NCBI GenBank assembly: GCA_963555705.1
Contig: OY743181.1
Span: 23,316,513-23,380,512, forward strand
Direction: 5' to 3'
DNA: 64,000 bases
DNA from: Ligustrum vulgare
Lineage: Eukaryota; Streptophyta; Magnoliopsida; Lamiales; Oleaceae
In this document: one piece after another, positions 1 to 12,512 of the stretch
Position numbering within the stretch: the stretch's first letter is position 1
Layout of the letters: each line of letters opens with the position of its first letter
The notes under the pieces: model-generated
Told to the model about the DNA's origin: nothing
The model's database searches: none
Seen by the model: the letters and a program-made list of their open reading frames with translations, nothing else
Position numbers and translations under genes: made by a program

Positions 1-432
1 AAAGTTTTATAATTTCAATCATTATAGTGCAGCAATATGATAGAAGTATTTTAATACCTTAGTTGATACTAATTGGCACAACATGTGTAATTGTTACAAA
101 TAATTTATTCTTTCGACAAAAATAAGGATATATTACTAAATTCATTACTATAATTAAATGATATAAAACAACTAATTAAAGAAAATGAATAGAAGGATCA
201 AATATAATAGTACCTTCTATAATTTTTGGTATAACATTTAATGTTTCTATCTCATCCTAATGTACTGATAACTCATTATAGGTTCCTTGCCACTATTCAT
301 CCAATATTTAGAACAAATTCTAGTCTCGTCCACATTTACACTCAACGAACTCCTGAAATAATTAAGAACCCGACCACTGGTAGGAAATGCAAGATATTTG
401 AATAGCTAATACATCTTTAACGATTTAGGGGG
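1..432. other. Unassigned AT-rich sequence
   Basis: I see no gene or recognisable element here. The stretch is AT-rich, with no long reading frame. It flanks the Copia insertion but does not match the LTR sequence lying on the other side of that insertion, so it may be older unrelated sequence. Confidence 0.4.
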
Positions 433-437
433 AAATC

Positions 438-889
438 TGTTAGAAAATTTATTCACAGATAAATTATTTATCCAGGATCCAAAATCATCATGCTGAATTA
501 TCAAGAATTAAATAACTGAAGCGGAAGCGTACCTTAATCAAACGTGATTCACGATAAACAATTCGGCGGTCGGATCTTCTAAATCAATACGTAGTCCTTA
601 TTTTATCTCTGATGATGGGATGCCAGACAGAATGAACAGTACGTACGATTCAGGGACCATAACCGACTTTATATACTGTATTGCCAGTTAACCTAATTCG
701 GCCCATCATGAATTAGGTAATGGCCTGGTATCTACACATAAAAGCCCATACATTAATTAGATGCATTAAAGCCCAATATACCAAATCCTTATTTGATCAC
801 TTTAAATGGGCTTAACCAAATCTGATAGCCTTTTTTTCAACACACAATAATTCACATATAAGCCCACACGATTGATTAAAATCCTTACA
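438..889 (-). repeat. 3' LTR of the Copia element
   Basis: 452 bp, TG at 438 and CA at 889 on the plus strand. It matches 6518-6969 with about 20 substitutions. It is the 3' LTR because the polypurine tract lies directly beside it at 890-900. Confidence 0.93.
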
Positions 890-900
890 ATCTCCCACTT
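890..900 (-). other. Polypurine tract
   Basis: On the minus strand the bases abutting the 3' LTR read AAGTGGGAGAT, the usual plus-strand primer of plant Copia elements. It fixes the orientation of the element. Confidence 0.85.
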
Positions 901-1339
901 GGGCTATATGTGTAACCTTACAATCGTGTATCAATCATAACCTTATGAGTACTCAGAATTTTGCTATCATTACTGAATGCATCCCCAAACAATCCGGTCC
1001 ATCAATTATATCAACATAGGATCAAAGCGGCTTTCGCTACATTAATCGTAACTAAACCTATCAATGGTCACGTATATCGACATAACTGAATGACATGGAT
1101 CAAGTATGGATGTGTAGAATGGAAATTACATGTAATGTGATCTTAAACATGCCTATTTCCAACTGGTCCAACTTTAGTGAGATCATCATCAAATGAGTTC
1201 AGAGATAATAAACCTAAAATCTTACAGCTGTAAATAACTTTAACTTTAAACTGTATCCAAAAGGACAGTAAATGTGTCTAATGCACCCAAAAATACAAAC
1301 TCCCACTGAAACCGAATATCCTTAAGAAATACAACACCC

Positions 1340-4180
1340 ATATGAGTAATGTACTCATGAAAGACATTGGGTTGTAATACTTTAGTAAGCGGATCCGTAA
1401 TTATGGAGTTTGTCCCAATGTGCTCTTATTGACACATGTCCACTCTGAACTGTATCCTTCACAACCAGAAACTTATGTCAATGTATTTTGACTTAGTTGA
1501 GCTCCTGTTGTTACTGAAATATTAATCTGCTGAGTTATTGTCACAATATAACTTTAGTGGTCTTTCTATATCGTACAGAATACGCAGCCCAGTGACAAAA
1601 TTTCGCAGCTATATTCCATAATTAGATGCCCCCAAAATTGCTAAAAACTGTTCTGCCAAGTGAAAGAAGCTAAAGTGTTTGTTAAACACTCCTTCCTGAA
1701 ATAGCTCCTCCAACTAGCAGATAAATGTAGCCTGATGTGGATCTTCTACTGTTTTGGCATCTAGCAAAAATCGGAATCATAATACCATATGATCTCCAAC
1801 TGATCCGATTTTCTGTATGTGAGCATGTAATCTTTTGTTCTCTTTAAATACCTTATAACTCATGTTTGGCTGCTTTCCAAATGATCCATCCCAGGGTTAC
1901 TTAAATATCTCCTTAGTATCCCAATAATGTATGCAATATCTGAACGCATACAAATTTGAGCATACATCAGATTTTCTATGGCTTAACTATATGAGATCCT
2001 CTGCATTTCTTTAACTTCAAGATAACTTTTCGGGCATTAGTCGAGACTAAATTTGTCTCCCTTAGCGATAGGGTTGTCCCCTGATTTACTGTCTTGCATG
2101 CCAAACCTCTTAAGTACTTTATCGATATAGCCCTTTTGTGACAATTCAAGAATACCCCGAGAACAATCTCGGTGTATCTGAATTCCTAATACAAAAGAGA
2201 CGTCACCAAGATTTTTAATCTCAAAATTCCTTAACAAAAATCTCATAATTTTATGTGGCATGCCTATATCATTAGTGGCAAGCAATAATCAACCTATAAA
2301 ACCAGGAAAATATACTTACTCCCACTGAACTTGTAATACATACAACCATCAACAACATTAATCTCAAGACCAAATGAGATAATTACTTGATGGAATTTGT
2401 ATTACCCTTAACGAGAAGCTGGCTTGAGCACATAAATGGATTTCTTTAATTTGAAAACCATCTCATCAATGTCTCCATTGAGAAACGTCGTCTTAACATC
2501 CATTTGATTTAACTCGAGGTCAAAATGTGCAACAACCTAACTTTCCTGAAAGAGTCTTTCGTAGAAACCAAAGGGAAAGTCTCTTTATAATCAATGCCAT
2601 CATTCCATGTAAAGAATTTAGATACAAGACGAACTTTATATCTTTCCACATTACCTTTCAAATCCCTCTTGGTTTAAAAATCCATTTAAGACCAATGGGC
2701 TTCGTACCTTCTGGTAATGGGACAAGATCCCAAACTTTATTGTCTTGCATATGCTTATACTCCTTATTTACGACATCAATCCAATTCTGAGAGTTAGAAC
2801 CCTGCATGGCCTGATGGAATTGATTGGACCATCTTCCACCATTCCATTATTTCCTTATGTTATTGGAAAAATACTATTTAAATTATCCAGAATAACATTT
2901 TTTTCCCTTTCTCTCGTAGATCTCCTTAATGGCTTTAGTTATTGAGGTTGTTGAGTTTGTACTTCTGAAATTTACCTTATTTTGGATGGGACGTTCTTCA
3001 ACATTGTCTAGTTGAAGTTCCGAATATGCTTTTTGATCAATGACATGCATAGAAACTTGCACATTGTCAAATGCAATAGTAGGAATCGAAACCGATCATT
3101 CTTCAACTTCTTCCTTAAAGACAATATCTTAACCTTATTTCTCCCCCCAAACTCAACTTCCTCAAAAATGTTGCAGTTCCCGTTTCAAAAATTGCTTTAA
3201 GTGAGGGATTATAAAATTAATAGCCCTTTACACGCTCAGAATAACCAATAAAGTAGCTGCTGACTGTTTTGGAGTCCAATTTCTTTATGTGGCCTATAAA
3301 GCCTAGCCTTAGCTGGACATCCCCAAATGTGGAAACGCTTTAGACTAGGTTTTCTGCCTGTCAAAAGCTCTTAAGGTATTTTAGCAGCAGTTTTAGTTGG
3401 TACTCTGTATGATCTTTCTTTAAATGTTCAGATTTCTGACAAAAGAAACAACCCTCAATGTTTTATGTGGTTTCTTTTGTTCTGAACCCTTAACAACTTT
3501 ATTTTCTTTATTTGTTTTCTTGCCATTATCTTTAGAGGTGTTTGCCAAGTGAACACTTTCAATTCTGTCCTGCTTCAACTTTTCCTCCTCTTGCACACAA
3601 AATAGAATGAGCTCATTTAGAGTTCATTTCTCCCTTTGATAGTTACAACTGATCTTAAATTGACTGAATTGTGTAAGAGGCTTACACACTTTGAAATAAG
3701 TTCATTGAGAGTCTATTTCTCCCTTTGACAATTATAACTAACATTAAATTAACTGAATTGTGCAGGAAGAGATATCAATACCAAACGCACGAGCAAGTCA
3801 TTAGACAAGTTGAGTTTTAGTTTCTTAAGTTTTGAAGCAGTGTGAGACATCTACATGATGTACTCCCTTATTTTCCCATTGCCTTTATACTTTATTGAAA
3901 TCAAGCTTTGCATAAGCGTGCTTGTTTCAGCCTTATCGTTTTTTTCGCAAAACGTTTCTTAATTTCGGCAAAGGAACTCATTGGCATTATTTACCCCCTC
4001 AGATACTATGCCACTAAAGGCTTCCGGAATGCCGCACTTAATGATCATGAGACTCACGTAATTTAAGCAACCCACTTTTCAAAGTTCCTCATTTGATTAG
4101 ATGAACTTTCATCCGTAAGAGGAGCAGGTTGCTCAATCCTTAGTACACGGTCAAGATCCATGCAGCCAACGAAAAGTTAA
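1340..4180 (-). pseudogene. Copia gag-pol remnant
   Basis: Conceptual translation of the minus strand gives, in order: a gag piece near 4020-4160 (a 'GCMDLDRVLR' start followed by 'DESSSNQMRNFEKW'); a gag tail near 3450-3600; the C-terminal end of integrase near 3170-3400 ('FHIWGCPA', 'LDSKTVSSYFIGYSE'); reverse transcriptase near 2400-2800 ('EGTKPIGLKWIFK', 'MDVKTTFLNGD') and 2037-2285 ('LGIQIHRDCSRGIL', 'YIDKVLKRFGM'); and RNase H near 1350-1560 ('LYCDNNSAD', 'ADPLTK'-like end). Stops and frameshifts are frequent. The protease and the integrase catalytic core appear to be missing between the gag tail and the integrase end, an internal deletion. Confidence 0.9.
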
Positions 4181-4416
4181 TGTTCTTGTTTTGATCCTTG
4201 AAGTTTGTTCCATAAATACAGGGATTAAATTTGAGTTTGTAGATATACTACTAGCAGAATTTGAAACTGATAGAGAACACTCAAACAAAATAGCTCACAT
4301 AAGTACCTTATTATGCAAATCATACTTTCAAATAATGGTAGGGCCCATCACAAGATACCTAGCACAACATCAATATTTAGTCTTTGGACAAAAATATTGA
4401 CTTGTAAGTGGTACTC

Positions 4417-4815
4417 TTGGTGTAGTGATCAAACACTGACAGTAAGACATGTCAACCAACAAACCTTTCTTTGGACCGATTTATTGATCACACGTAAAAT
4501 CAAATAACCGTCACGTCTTTATCACCACAAGTTCATGTGAAATTCGGGCCAAATATTGACCTTCCTTTGGGCCGATCAATATCCGCATGAGATAACACAC
4601 AAACACCTAATTTTCCCTTGGTGTAGTGATCAAACACTGGCAATAAGACATGTTAACCAATAAACCTTTCTTTGGACCGATTTATTGGTCGCACGTTAAA
4701 CCAAATAATTGCCACGTGTTTATCACCACAGGTGCATGTGAAATTTGAGCCAAATATTGACCTTCCTTTGGGCCGATCAATATCCGCAATGAATAACACA
4801 CACAAATACCTTCTA
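4417..4815. repeat. Tandem duplication, 201-bp unit, two copies
   Basis: The stretch from about 4417 is repeated from 4618 with modest divergence. Both copies share the run 'GTAGTGATCAAACACTG' and, further on, 'CCTTCCTTTGGGCCGATCAA'. It lies in the leader of the Copia element, close to gag. Confidence 0.9.
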
Positions 4816-4974
4816 ATATTCAAAGTTAATTAATATCCACAAGAGAGGTTGCTTTGGCAACATGTTGCTTCAACTAACTTACTTTCGAATATTATATTTC
4901 TCAAAAGAGTTCGATGTACCAAGATTTGAAATTGAAATCAACTGATTTGCATATATATTTGACTTTAGGATTTG

Positions 4975-5660
4975 AATTTTAGAATTCAAAACTTTAGAAT
5001 AAAGCAATCCTTAAGTTGCGAAAGTCTAATTGCAATATTCTTAAACTTTAGGTGGCCAATTATGTAAAATTTTAAGCTTGAAGGGCTTAAATTACAATTT
5101 TTCCAAAACCTTATTGGCCAATTTAGAGAAATTCCAAACTTTAGGTCCCAATTTGAAAGAAAATTAAACTTTAGGGGTCCAAAATAGGAAATTTTCAATC
5201 TTTAAAGATTGATTTTGAAAATTTTCAAACTTTAGGAGCCAATTTAGAAAATTCCCAAACTTTAGGGACTTAATTTAAAAAAAAATTCAAACTTTAAGGA
5301 CCAATTTTGAAAATTTCCAAACTTTAGTGACTGAATTAGAAAATTTTCAAAGTTTAGGGACCAAATTAAAGAATTTCAGAACTTTAGGTACTGTATTAGA
5401 AAATTTTCAAACTTTAGGGACTGAAAATGAAAATTTTCAAACTTTAAGGGACCAAATTAAAGAATTTTCAAGCTTTAGGAACCAGTTTTGAAAATTCTCA
5501 AACATTAGGGGCTGGATTAGAAAATTTTCAAACTTTAGTGACTGAATTATATAATTTAGAACTTTAAAAGGTCCAACTTAAATAATTTTTATAACTTCAG
5601 GGGTTAAAGTTATAAATTTCAGAACTCTAGGGTTTAAACTTTATTTCATAATAACCTTTA
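4975..5660. repeat. Degenerate minisatellite, about 30-bp unit
   Basis: Around twenty diverged copies of a unit of roughly 30 bp built on 'AAACTTTAGGGACCAA' followed by an A/T run 'AAAATTTTC'. It lies in the non-coding leader of the Copia element between the primer site and gag. The unit length wobbles by 1-3 bp and no long open frame is kept. Confidence 0.88.
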
Positions 5661-6502
5661 GGGACTTAGTCTGCAATAAACCCAATAATCCGAAATTGCA
5701 CAATGGGTCCCTGGAATCACCAAATTTTCAGCCAAAACTCCCTGTTTCAAAAAATGCACAGCTAGAGTTTATAACCTAGCTGCCGCCGCCGCAGCCCACA
5801 ATCGGATAAGGCGACCGCCGCCTTCTACCACCTACAGCGCCATTGACGGAGCTGCAACCAAGAACCCATCGCGCGCAACGCCGCGCGCAGCCAAGTCCGC
5901 CGGTCTGCGCACCCATCCCGACGACCGCTCCAATTCATAACCATCCATCAACCAAAAGTTCGATCACAATACACAAAATCCCAAATGTCTGAATCTTAAT
6001 ACCAAAAACCAAAACCCATACCTTAATTTCGAAATATATATATACATACGGGAATTATTATATATATATATATAATATATATATATATATACCCACAAGA
6101 ATCAGATACAAAACCCAACCTCAAGAATCAGATTTCAACCAAACATACGAGCTTGAAAAATCCATACACAACGTATTTCACAAAACCAAATTCGAAATTT
6201 CAACGGAGTAGGTTTTAACGGAATCGGATTCTACAGTTTTGCCAGTGGGAAGCTGAAAGGGTCTCCAGGTCTGCAACTTAATGCGCAGGATTCTACTGGG
6301 TGTAATGATTCTAAAAATCCATGTGATATTCCATCATCATACATATATTTGCTAATATTCATGATTCTATCCATTGATTGAAGAATTAATTAGGGGATTT
6401 TCTAAATCCACAGTTAATATACACGTATATATACGGCATAAAAGTTTTTAATTATTATACTCATATGCACGTATGACTGATCTGATAATCAACATGATGA
6501 TT
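5661..6502 (-). other. Copia leader with GC-rich patch and TA repeat
   Basis: Non-coding part of the element between the primer site and the minisatellite. At about 5780-5935 there is a patch much richer in G and C than its surroundings (several GCCGCC and GCGC words), possibly captured host sequence. At 6059-6091 lies a TA microsatellite. I recognise no protein in it. Confidence 0.5.
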
Positions 6503-6515
6503 GGCTCTGATACCA
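6503..6515 (-). other. Primer binding site, tRNA-iMet
   Basis: On the minus strand the bases just inside the 5' LTR read TGGTATCAGAGCC, complementary to the 3' end of initiator tRNA-Met, the standard primer of plant Copia elements. Confidence 0.92.
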
Positions 6516-6517
6516 CT

Positions 6518-6969
6518 TGTTAGAAAATTTATTCACAGATAAATTATTTATCCAGGATCCAAAATCATCATGCTGAATTATCAAGAATTAAATAACTGAA
6601 GCGGAAGCATACCTTAATCAAACATAATTCACGATAAACGATTCGACGGTCGGATCTTCTAAATCAATACGTAGTCCTTATTTTCTTTCTGATGATGGGA
6701 TGTCAGACAGAATGAACATTACGTACGATTCAGGGACCATAACCGACTTTATATACTGTATTTCCAATTAACTTAATCCGGCCCATCATGAATTAGGTAA
6801 TGACCTGATATCTAAACATAAAAGCCCATACATTAATTAGATGCATTAAAGTCCAATATACCAAATCCTTATTAGATCACTTTAAATGGGCTTAACCAAA
6901 TCTGATAGTCTTTTTTTCAACACACAATAATTCACATATAAGCTCACACGATTGATTAAAATCCTTACA
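6518..6969 (-). repeat. 5' LTR of the Copia element
   Basis: Partner of 438-889. A TATA-like box (TATATAAAG on the minus strand) is visible near 6740-6750. The target duplication AAATC follows at 6970-6974. Confidence 0.93.
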
Positions 6970-7637
6970 AAATCTTGTACTTATTTTCTTCAAATTTCCA
7001 CCAAATTAATTTATTCTTTAATTATGTTCCTTGGTTAGTTTCTTTGTTATGATGATGCAGCTATTCAATTCAAAATTATATTTTAATTTATTATTTTTAA
7101 TTTCTTTTCTATATTAATTGTATTGGATTACCATATTAATTTATTTTAGTGAATTGGTTAACGAGAGTTTTAAATTTCATGATATTAGCTGCATGTTAAT
7201 TGAGAAATTTGATGTTGAACACTCAATATTATTTTTCATGAATTACTTGTTAATTGAATGTGGTTGTCCTAAGTAATTAATCATTATTTTTAAAATGTTA
7301 ATCGAGAGATTAAAAATTAATATTGAGAGGTAGGTTAACTAGTTCTTGACAAATACAAAAGTTAATACATTAAATTAGGTATTTAGACTGACATCACAAT
7401 AATATGAATTGATCATAGGTATGACTAATAATTAGTGAAACCGAAAAGTCCTAACTATCATCTAATATTTGACTTCTTTGGATTAAAAATATTAGTGTTC
7501 CCTTTATTAGCTTAATTAGTTTAATTAAGTATTTAATCTTATCACCAACAATTTGATTAATTAAATAAAACAATTAAAATGCTTCAGTAATTAAAATGAA
7601 TCCTTGTCGGAATGATACTTGAATGCCCACTCTATTC

Positions 7638-7775
7638 TTGTTATGATATCATGCACCTACGATTATACATTTTTCAAAAAATTTCAAATTGCTTTAGTTA
7701 TGATATCATGCACTTGTTAGATTATTTTTCACAAAATTTTCAAATTGTTATTATATCATGCACTTGTTAGATTAT
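7638..7775. repeat. Triplicated block at the LTR/internal junction
   Basis: Three imperfect copies of 'ATATCATGCAC' followed by a TTAG/ATTAT stretch and a run like 'CAAAATTTTCAAATTG'. They lie where the 5' LTR should end, so they blur the true end and primer site. Confidence 0.75.
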
Positions 7776-8742
7776 TTGGAGCACAATAATCATGATGATC
7801 ATTGCTTTAGTTGGCTCAAATTGTAGATTGACATAGGTACTAAACTCAGTCATTTAATTGTGTGAAAGGATAGTTGTGGGTGATTTGGCCGGGTTAGTAA
7901 ATATTCCAGTTGTGATTTCATGCATGTTGGAAAAGTTGTGAGGGTGTTTTTTAACTAACAAATTGAAAATGGGTAATGACTGAATTCTTTTGATCTAATC
8001 TCCATTTATTAATTCTTACATAAAAGGACATTGTACATATCTTATACCTCTCTTTATAGCCTAGTTGACTTTAGTTATTAAGCTCATAGGTTTATCTAAA
8101 ATTTTGAAGCTCTATGGTTTACTTAGACTTGGTAGAATTGACATAAAACTCGCTAAATGGGTTAATTAGATAAATTAAGTGAGAGAGGTCTTGCACATAA
8201 GATTTTGGAAAAAAAAAGTCCGTAAAATAAAAGCAAAAGCAGCACAACCAGTAAGATCATGCTTTTTGTATGCGTATATAATTAGGGGATTTAGATAGTT
8301 GGTGTGTTTGACTTGCCTAGTGGAAGCTTGTAGGTTGAGACACTTATTAAAAGTAGAATCATTACAAACCTAGATTTTTGCTTTCGTTGGATAGATCCAA
8401 CTAAACTTGAGCACGAAAGTAATGAGCGAATCAAGAGTAATCTAAGAATTAATTCCCCAGATTGAAGAGAAAATATCACCGAGTAAGACATTATGATTCG
8501 GATTGTTTTTTACACATGCACATCGAGCATGAATTAAGTTAAAAAATATTTTTATTATTGGAGCCTTATTTGTAAAGTCTTCCTGATTTATGAACGATAT
8601 CAAAGACTTAGACGAAGTGGTGAACTATCTCACATGTAGAGTATTGGTGTTATTGTTTATTTTGATTTGATTTATTTGTGTGCTTGTGTTTGTAATTGAT
8701 AAATCTTGTTTGAAGACCAACAAAAGTTCAAGTTTGGGTTTA

Positions 8743-10905
8743 TGATAAGTGTGAATTTACACTTGTCTAGATTGTCAAATATGAACTATTTAGGTATATT
8801 TTAACTAATTATGTGTATGGTTTTATCGTTGTAGGTTATAATCGAGTTTGGAGTGATTTCAATCAAAACAAGTGAAATATGGTGAAAAAATAAAGATTCC
8901 AAAATTCAGGGACCAAAGTGTACAAATTCAACGGTTAATTCAGATAATAAAGCATTGACTGAAGATAATTAGGGATAAATTGGATACAAAAAGTTGTCAA
9001 ATGTGTGAAACATTAAATATAATCAAAATATTTACACCAATTCAGATTCTTGGACGGAGATTGAGACCTATATTTGACATATTAAACGTTAGAATTGGGA
9101 GAATTATATTTCTGCGAGAATTGCATCCCTTTGAATCAGATTTCTAAGGAACTTTCAAAAATCGTAATTGGATATCGAGATAAATATATATGAAAAAATA
9201 CTGACAGCTGTGCAAAGACATAATCATGCGCGTTACAAACCGACTTTCTTGATTTGATCGGAACTATTCTCGAGCTCAACTTGGACATATTTCTTGACCT
9301 AATAATTTTACCTCTTATAAATCAAGAAGAGGAGTAGCCATTAGAAAAACCTATCATATTATAATATACTCATATTTTAGCAATTAAAGATAGGATTATC
9401 ATAACATATTTACAAGAAATTCATAAAGATTCATAGAGAAAATACAATAAATTCATTAAGGACCAGGAAGAGAAGATTCTGAGTTTGTGGAGTTGAATAT
9501 TAACGATTGGAGTAATACATCATATTCTTCTCTAGTTTTCAAATATTCCTTGTGATTACGTAAATTTCTTCGAGAATTGATTATTCAGTTATGTTTCTTG
9601 GCTAAGTTCTTTGTTAGGACGAATGATGTAGCTATCCAATTAATTATTTTGGATTTATTTTCTATATTAATTGTGTTGGATTAGAAAATTAATTTATTTT
9701 CATGAATTGGTTAACTAGAGTCAATTTCATGATATTAGTTGCATGTAAAACACTCATTATTGTATTTCATGAATTATTCGCTACTTGAGAAATTGCAATA
9801 TGAATTAATGTAGTCGTCCTAAGTGAATAAACATCTTTCTTATTAAATTATTAATCAAAAGGTTAAAATTTAATATTGAGTGGTAGGTTAACTAGTTGTT
9901 GAGAACAATAATTCTAGGAAGACAGTTTTTAGGGACATTTTTAAGTGACTCGACGCACATTTATTGGATGGTAAAAAAGTAAGTGCTGGGATAATTATTT
10001 TCATCATCCATTGAATGTGTGACATGTCACTTTAAAATGTTAAAAAATATCACCTTAGAATTACTTTATTCTGAAAGACAAAAGTTAAGGTGGCGTTCTG
10101 TTAGTATTTTTCATTTTTTGTTTTTATTTTTGAAAATGTTTTCTATTTTTAGTTTTCATTTCCTGTTTTTAAATATGCAGAAAACCAGTTATGTTTATAA
10201 TTTCTGAAAACTGTTTCTAAAAATGAAAAACTAGAAAACATGTTTTGTTTAAAATTTTGCAGAATACTTCTTTGACTATTTGTAATTAATTTGCCCGTGG
10301 GTTAAATTATATATTAAAAAAAATTGTATTTTGAAGATTTACTTTCTATTATAAAAAATTAGCTTATCTAATTTTTAATGGACTGATTTAATAATGACCT
10401 GAAAATATTTTAAAAATAAATAAAGTCATTAATGATCAAGTCTAAAAAATATTATAAGAATTAGCTTATCTAATTATTGTTGTCACAATCATGTTCAAGT
10501 CACAATTAAACATGAGTCTTTACAAACAAAATAATCACACAAAGAGTTTGACTCAACAAAATGGATGCAAGTGGTCCTAAGCCAAAATAATCACACATAG
10601 AGTCCATGTTCACACAAAGAGTCTTTTAGACTGACAATACGATGTTAATTCAAAAATATGAATTGAGCATAAATATGATTAATTTGTGAAATCGAAATTC
10701 CTAACTATCCTCTATTTTATATTATTATTTTCAATTTAAAATATCAAATTTTAGTTTAATTCCATATTAATTCTTCTCATCAATAATTCAATTATTCAAA
10801 TAAAGCAAAGAATTGAAATATTTCAGTAATTAAAATCAATCAATTGTAAGTCCACTTTATTACTTATTACGATATTCGGCACTTGCAATCATAGATTTTA
10901 AGCTA
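8743..10905 (+). repeat. 3' LTR of the non-autonomous element
   Basis: Starts TGATAAGTGTGAATTTACAC; the first bases form an inverted repeat (AAGTGT...ACACTT) also seen in the LTR at 34888. A TATA box (CTTATAAATC) is visible near 9313. A block of about 0.7 kb (9916-10625) is absent from the other LTR copy. The right end near 10905 is approximate. Confidence 0.7.
9916..10625. repeat. About 0.7-kb insertion inside the LTR
   Basis: Comparison with 7342-7390 shows that the LTR runs from 'GGTTAACTAGTT' almost straight to 'TTTAGACTG' there, whereas here about 710 bp lie between these words. The insert is AT-rich, holds 'ATAATCACACAAAGAGT'-type direct repeats near its right end, and has no open frame of note. 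I could not define its ends or class. Confidence 0.55.
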
Positions 10906-11782
10906 CAATATACCAATTAACTACTACATCATATCATGAAAGTGTTAAAAATGCATTTTAACATTTAATATGAAGAAATGCCCATTGCTCCTCTTGCTAT
11001 TTTCATTTCTAGAGTTCCACAAAGATTAAGCTGAACATTAGTTATGGTATTATTACCGTCTAAGCAATTTGTGTCAATTTGGGGGGACGAAGTTTAAGTT
11101 CAATAACTGCTCGAGAGAGAAAGTACATGTCAGATTGAAATTCACTAAAAGTTCATGATTGCAGGATGAAATTTTACGGAGAAACATCTCAATGGCTATG
11201 GATTTGGGAAACATTTTTCATAGAGATTGAAGATGAAAAATAATTTTCGTTTGGGTTTAATTATTAATATTGATGTACGATCTGAATTGGTTATCAAAGC
11301 AAATAGGTAACCAGCTAGGCTGGCTTCTAGGTAATATCGTAACGATGCGATCCAAAATTATCTCAGTACATCATTGTAAGAATTGAAGATCTGGATATTT
11401 GATCTTACGAATGAATGAATTATTTGGACAATGACTGTTGATTTTTTATTCAGATATAACTATATAAATTAGGTATCAAAAATCAAATACTTATGTAAGA
11501 CCTACAGGAGTTCAGTTGGGAACATATTATTCAAGTTGATTTGTTGTCATAAGTCAGCTCACCCCTCTTTCCCATAAACAGAGGGGAGAGAATAGCTCAT
11601 AAAATGATCCAAAATTTTGACAATTTAAGTCATAACATATTGATACAAGAATTACATACGTAGATTCTAGATCGTGTAAGATGGGAAATTTGATTTCTTT
11701 CATTATTCTTATTGGAGTATAACTGATTTTCACCTAATATTCTTTGTTGATTTGGAATTCACATATTCCAACGTCAACAATT
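10906..11782. other. Unassigned intergenic sequence
   Basis: No gene or known element recognised. Less repetitive than its surroundings; it may be old host sequence between two retroelements. Confidence 0.35.
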
Positions 11783-11787
11783 ACAAG

Positions 11788-11790
11788 TGT

Positions 11791-11840
<50 letters not shown>

Positions 11841-12481
11841 TGTATGTATGTATGGATTGTTCAAATGATTATTGATAAAAAAAAAAAAAAAGGATGAATG
11901 AATTCGAAAAGAAATTGAAATGGAAAAACAAAGGTGGCAACAATCTGGAAAACCATGCGGTACAATTACCATGCGATCACACGTCAAATTTTGAAGTGGG
12001 AATAAAATTTATAACCGTGCGATCGTACGACGTTGAACCGTGCAATCGTACAATGAAATTTTTTGACTATTTTTCTGATTTATTTAAATTTAAGTTTGGC
12101 ACCTTTTGATGAAATAATCCATCTTTTAATGAAATGTTGGAACCAATTTGTGGGTGTTGCTTGGATGTCTATAAATATGAGTTAATACTCCATTTCAATA
12201 CACTTAAAACATTCTTGAATCAAATATTGATATCCAAATTATTCATTTTACTCATTCCTATGTTAGTGTTCTTGATTTTCTTACAAGTTCTTACTTGTTT
12301 GCTTTGTTTGAACTTGATAAAGGCTTGATCAATCCTACAAACCTATTTGCTATAATCTTCAAAAACAAACTCAAATCCCAGTGGAACAAATATAATTTGA
12401 GAATAACGATCTACATGTTTAAGCCTTATACATTTCTTCTTGTTTTTAGTGTTTTCTTCATTCTCTTACACTATATTTTCA
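11788..12481 (+). repeat. 5' LTR of the second Copia element
   Basis: 694 bp. A microsatellite fills its first bases. TATA box CTATAAATATG near 12170. Upstream of it, at 11952-12055, are four variants of a CG-centred palindromic word (ATGCGGTAC, ATGCGATCAC, GTGCGATCGTAC, GTGCAATCGTAC). Confidence 0.8.
11791..11853. repeat. Compound microsatellite (TA)n(TATG)n
   Basis: Perfect TA repeats followed by about ten TATG units, inside the LTR start. Replication slippage here may explain why the two LTR starts differ. Confidence 0.95.
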
Positions 12482-12512
12482 ACAATCTCAAACTATATTT
12501 TTTCTTTGGAGA

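Larger units (their letters stand above)
438..6969 (-). mobile_element. Complete but dead Copia LTR retrotransposon
   Basis: Two LTRs of 452 bp each (438-889 and 6518-6969) start TG and end CA. They are flanked by an intact 5-bp target duplication, AAATC, at 433-437 and 6970-6974. On the minus strand the element reads 5' LTR, primer site for initiator tRNA-Met, a long leader rich in repeats, gag, integrase remnant, reverse transcriptase, RNase H, polypurine tract, 3' LTR. By eye I count about 20 differences between the LTRs (roughly 4%), nearly all substitutions, so the insertion is neither brand new nor ancient. The coding part is broken by many stops and deletions, so the copy cannot act on its own. 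Superfamily is clear from the protein order and motifs; lineage within Copia is not assigned. Confidence 0.95.
6975..10905 (+). mobile_element. Non-autonomous LTR element, interrupted
   Basis: 6975-7690 matches the last part of 9550-10905: both share words such as 'GAATTGGTTAAC', 'GGTAGGTTAACTAGTT' and 'TTTCATGATATTAG'. I read 6975-7690 as the remaining 3' part of the 5' LTR and 8743-10905 as the 3' LTR. The polypurine-like run 'TTCAAGTTTGGGTTTA' directly precedes TGATAAG at 8743, the LTR start. The internal part (7690-8742) is only about 1 kb and codes for nothing I recognise, so the element depended on others. The Copia element lies exactly at its truncated left edge. End coordinates near 7690 and 10905 are approximate. 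Confidence 0.7.

Noticed and set aside
7638..7775. CRISPR-like array (three spaced repeats)
   Set aside because: Only three imperfect tandem copies in a plant LTR context; no spacers of constant length.
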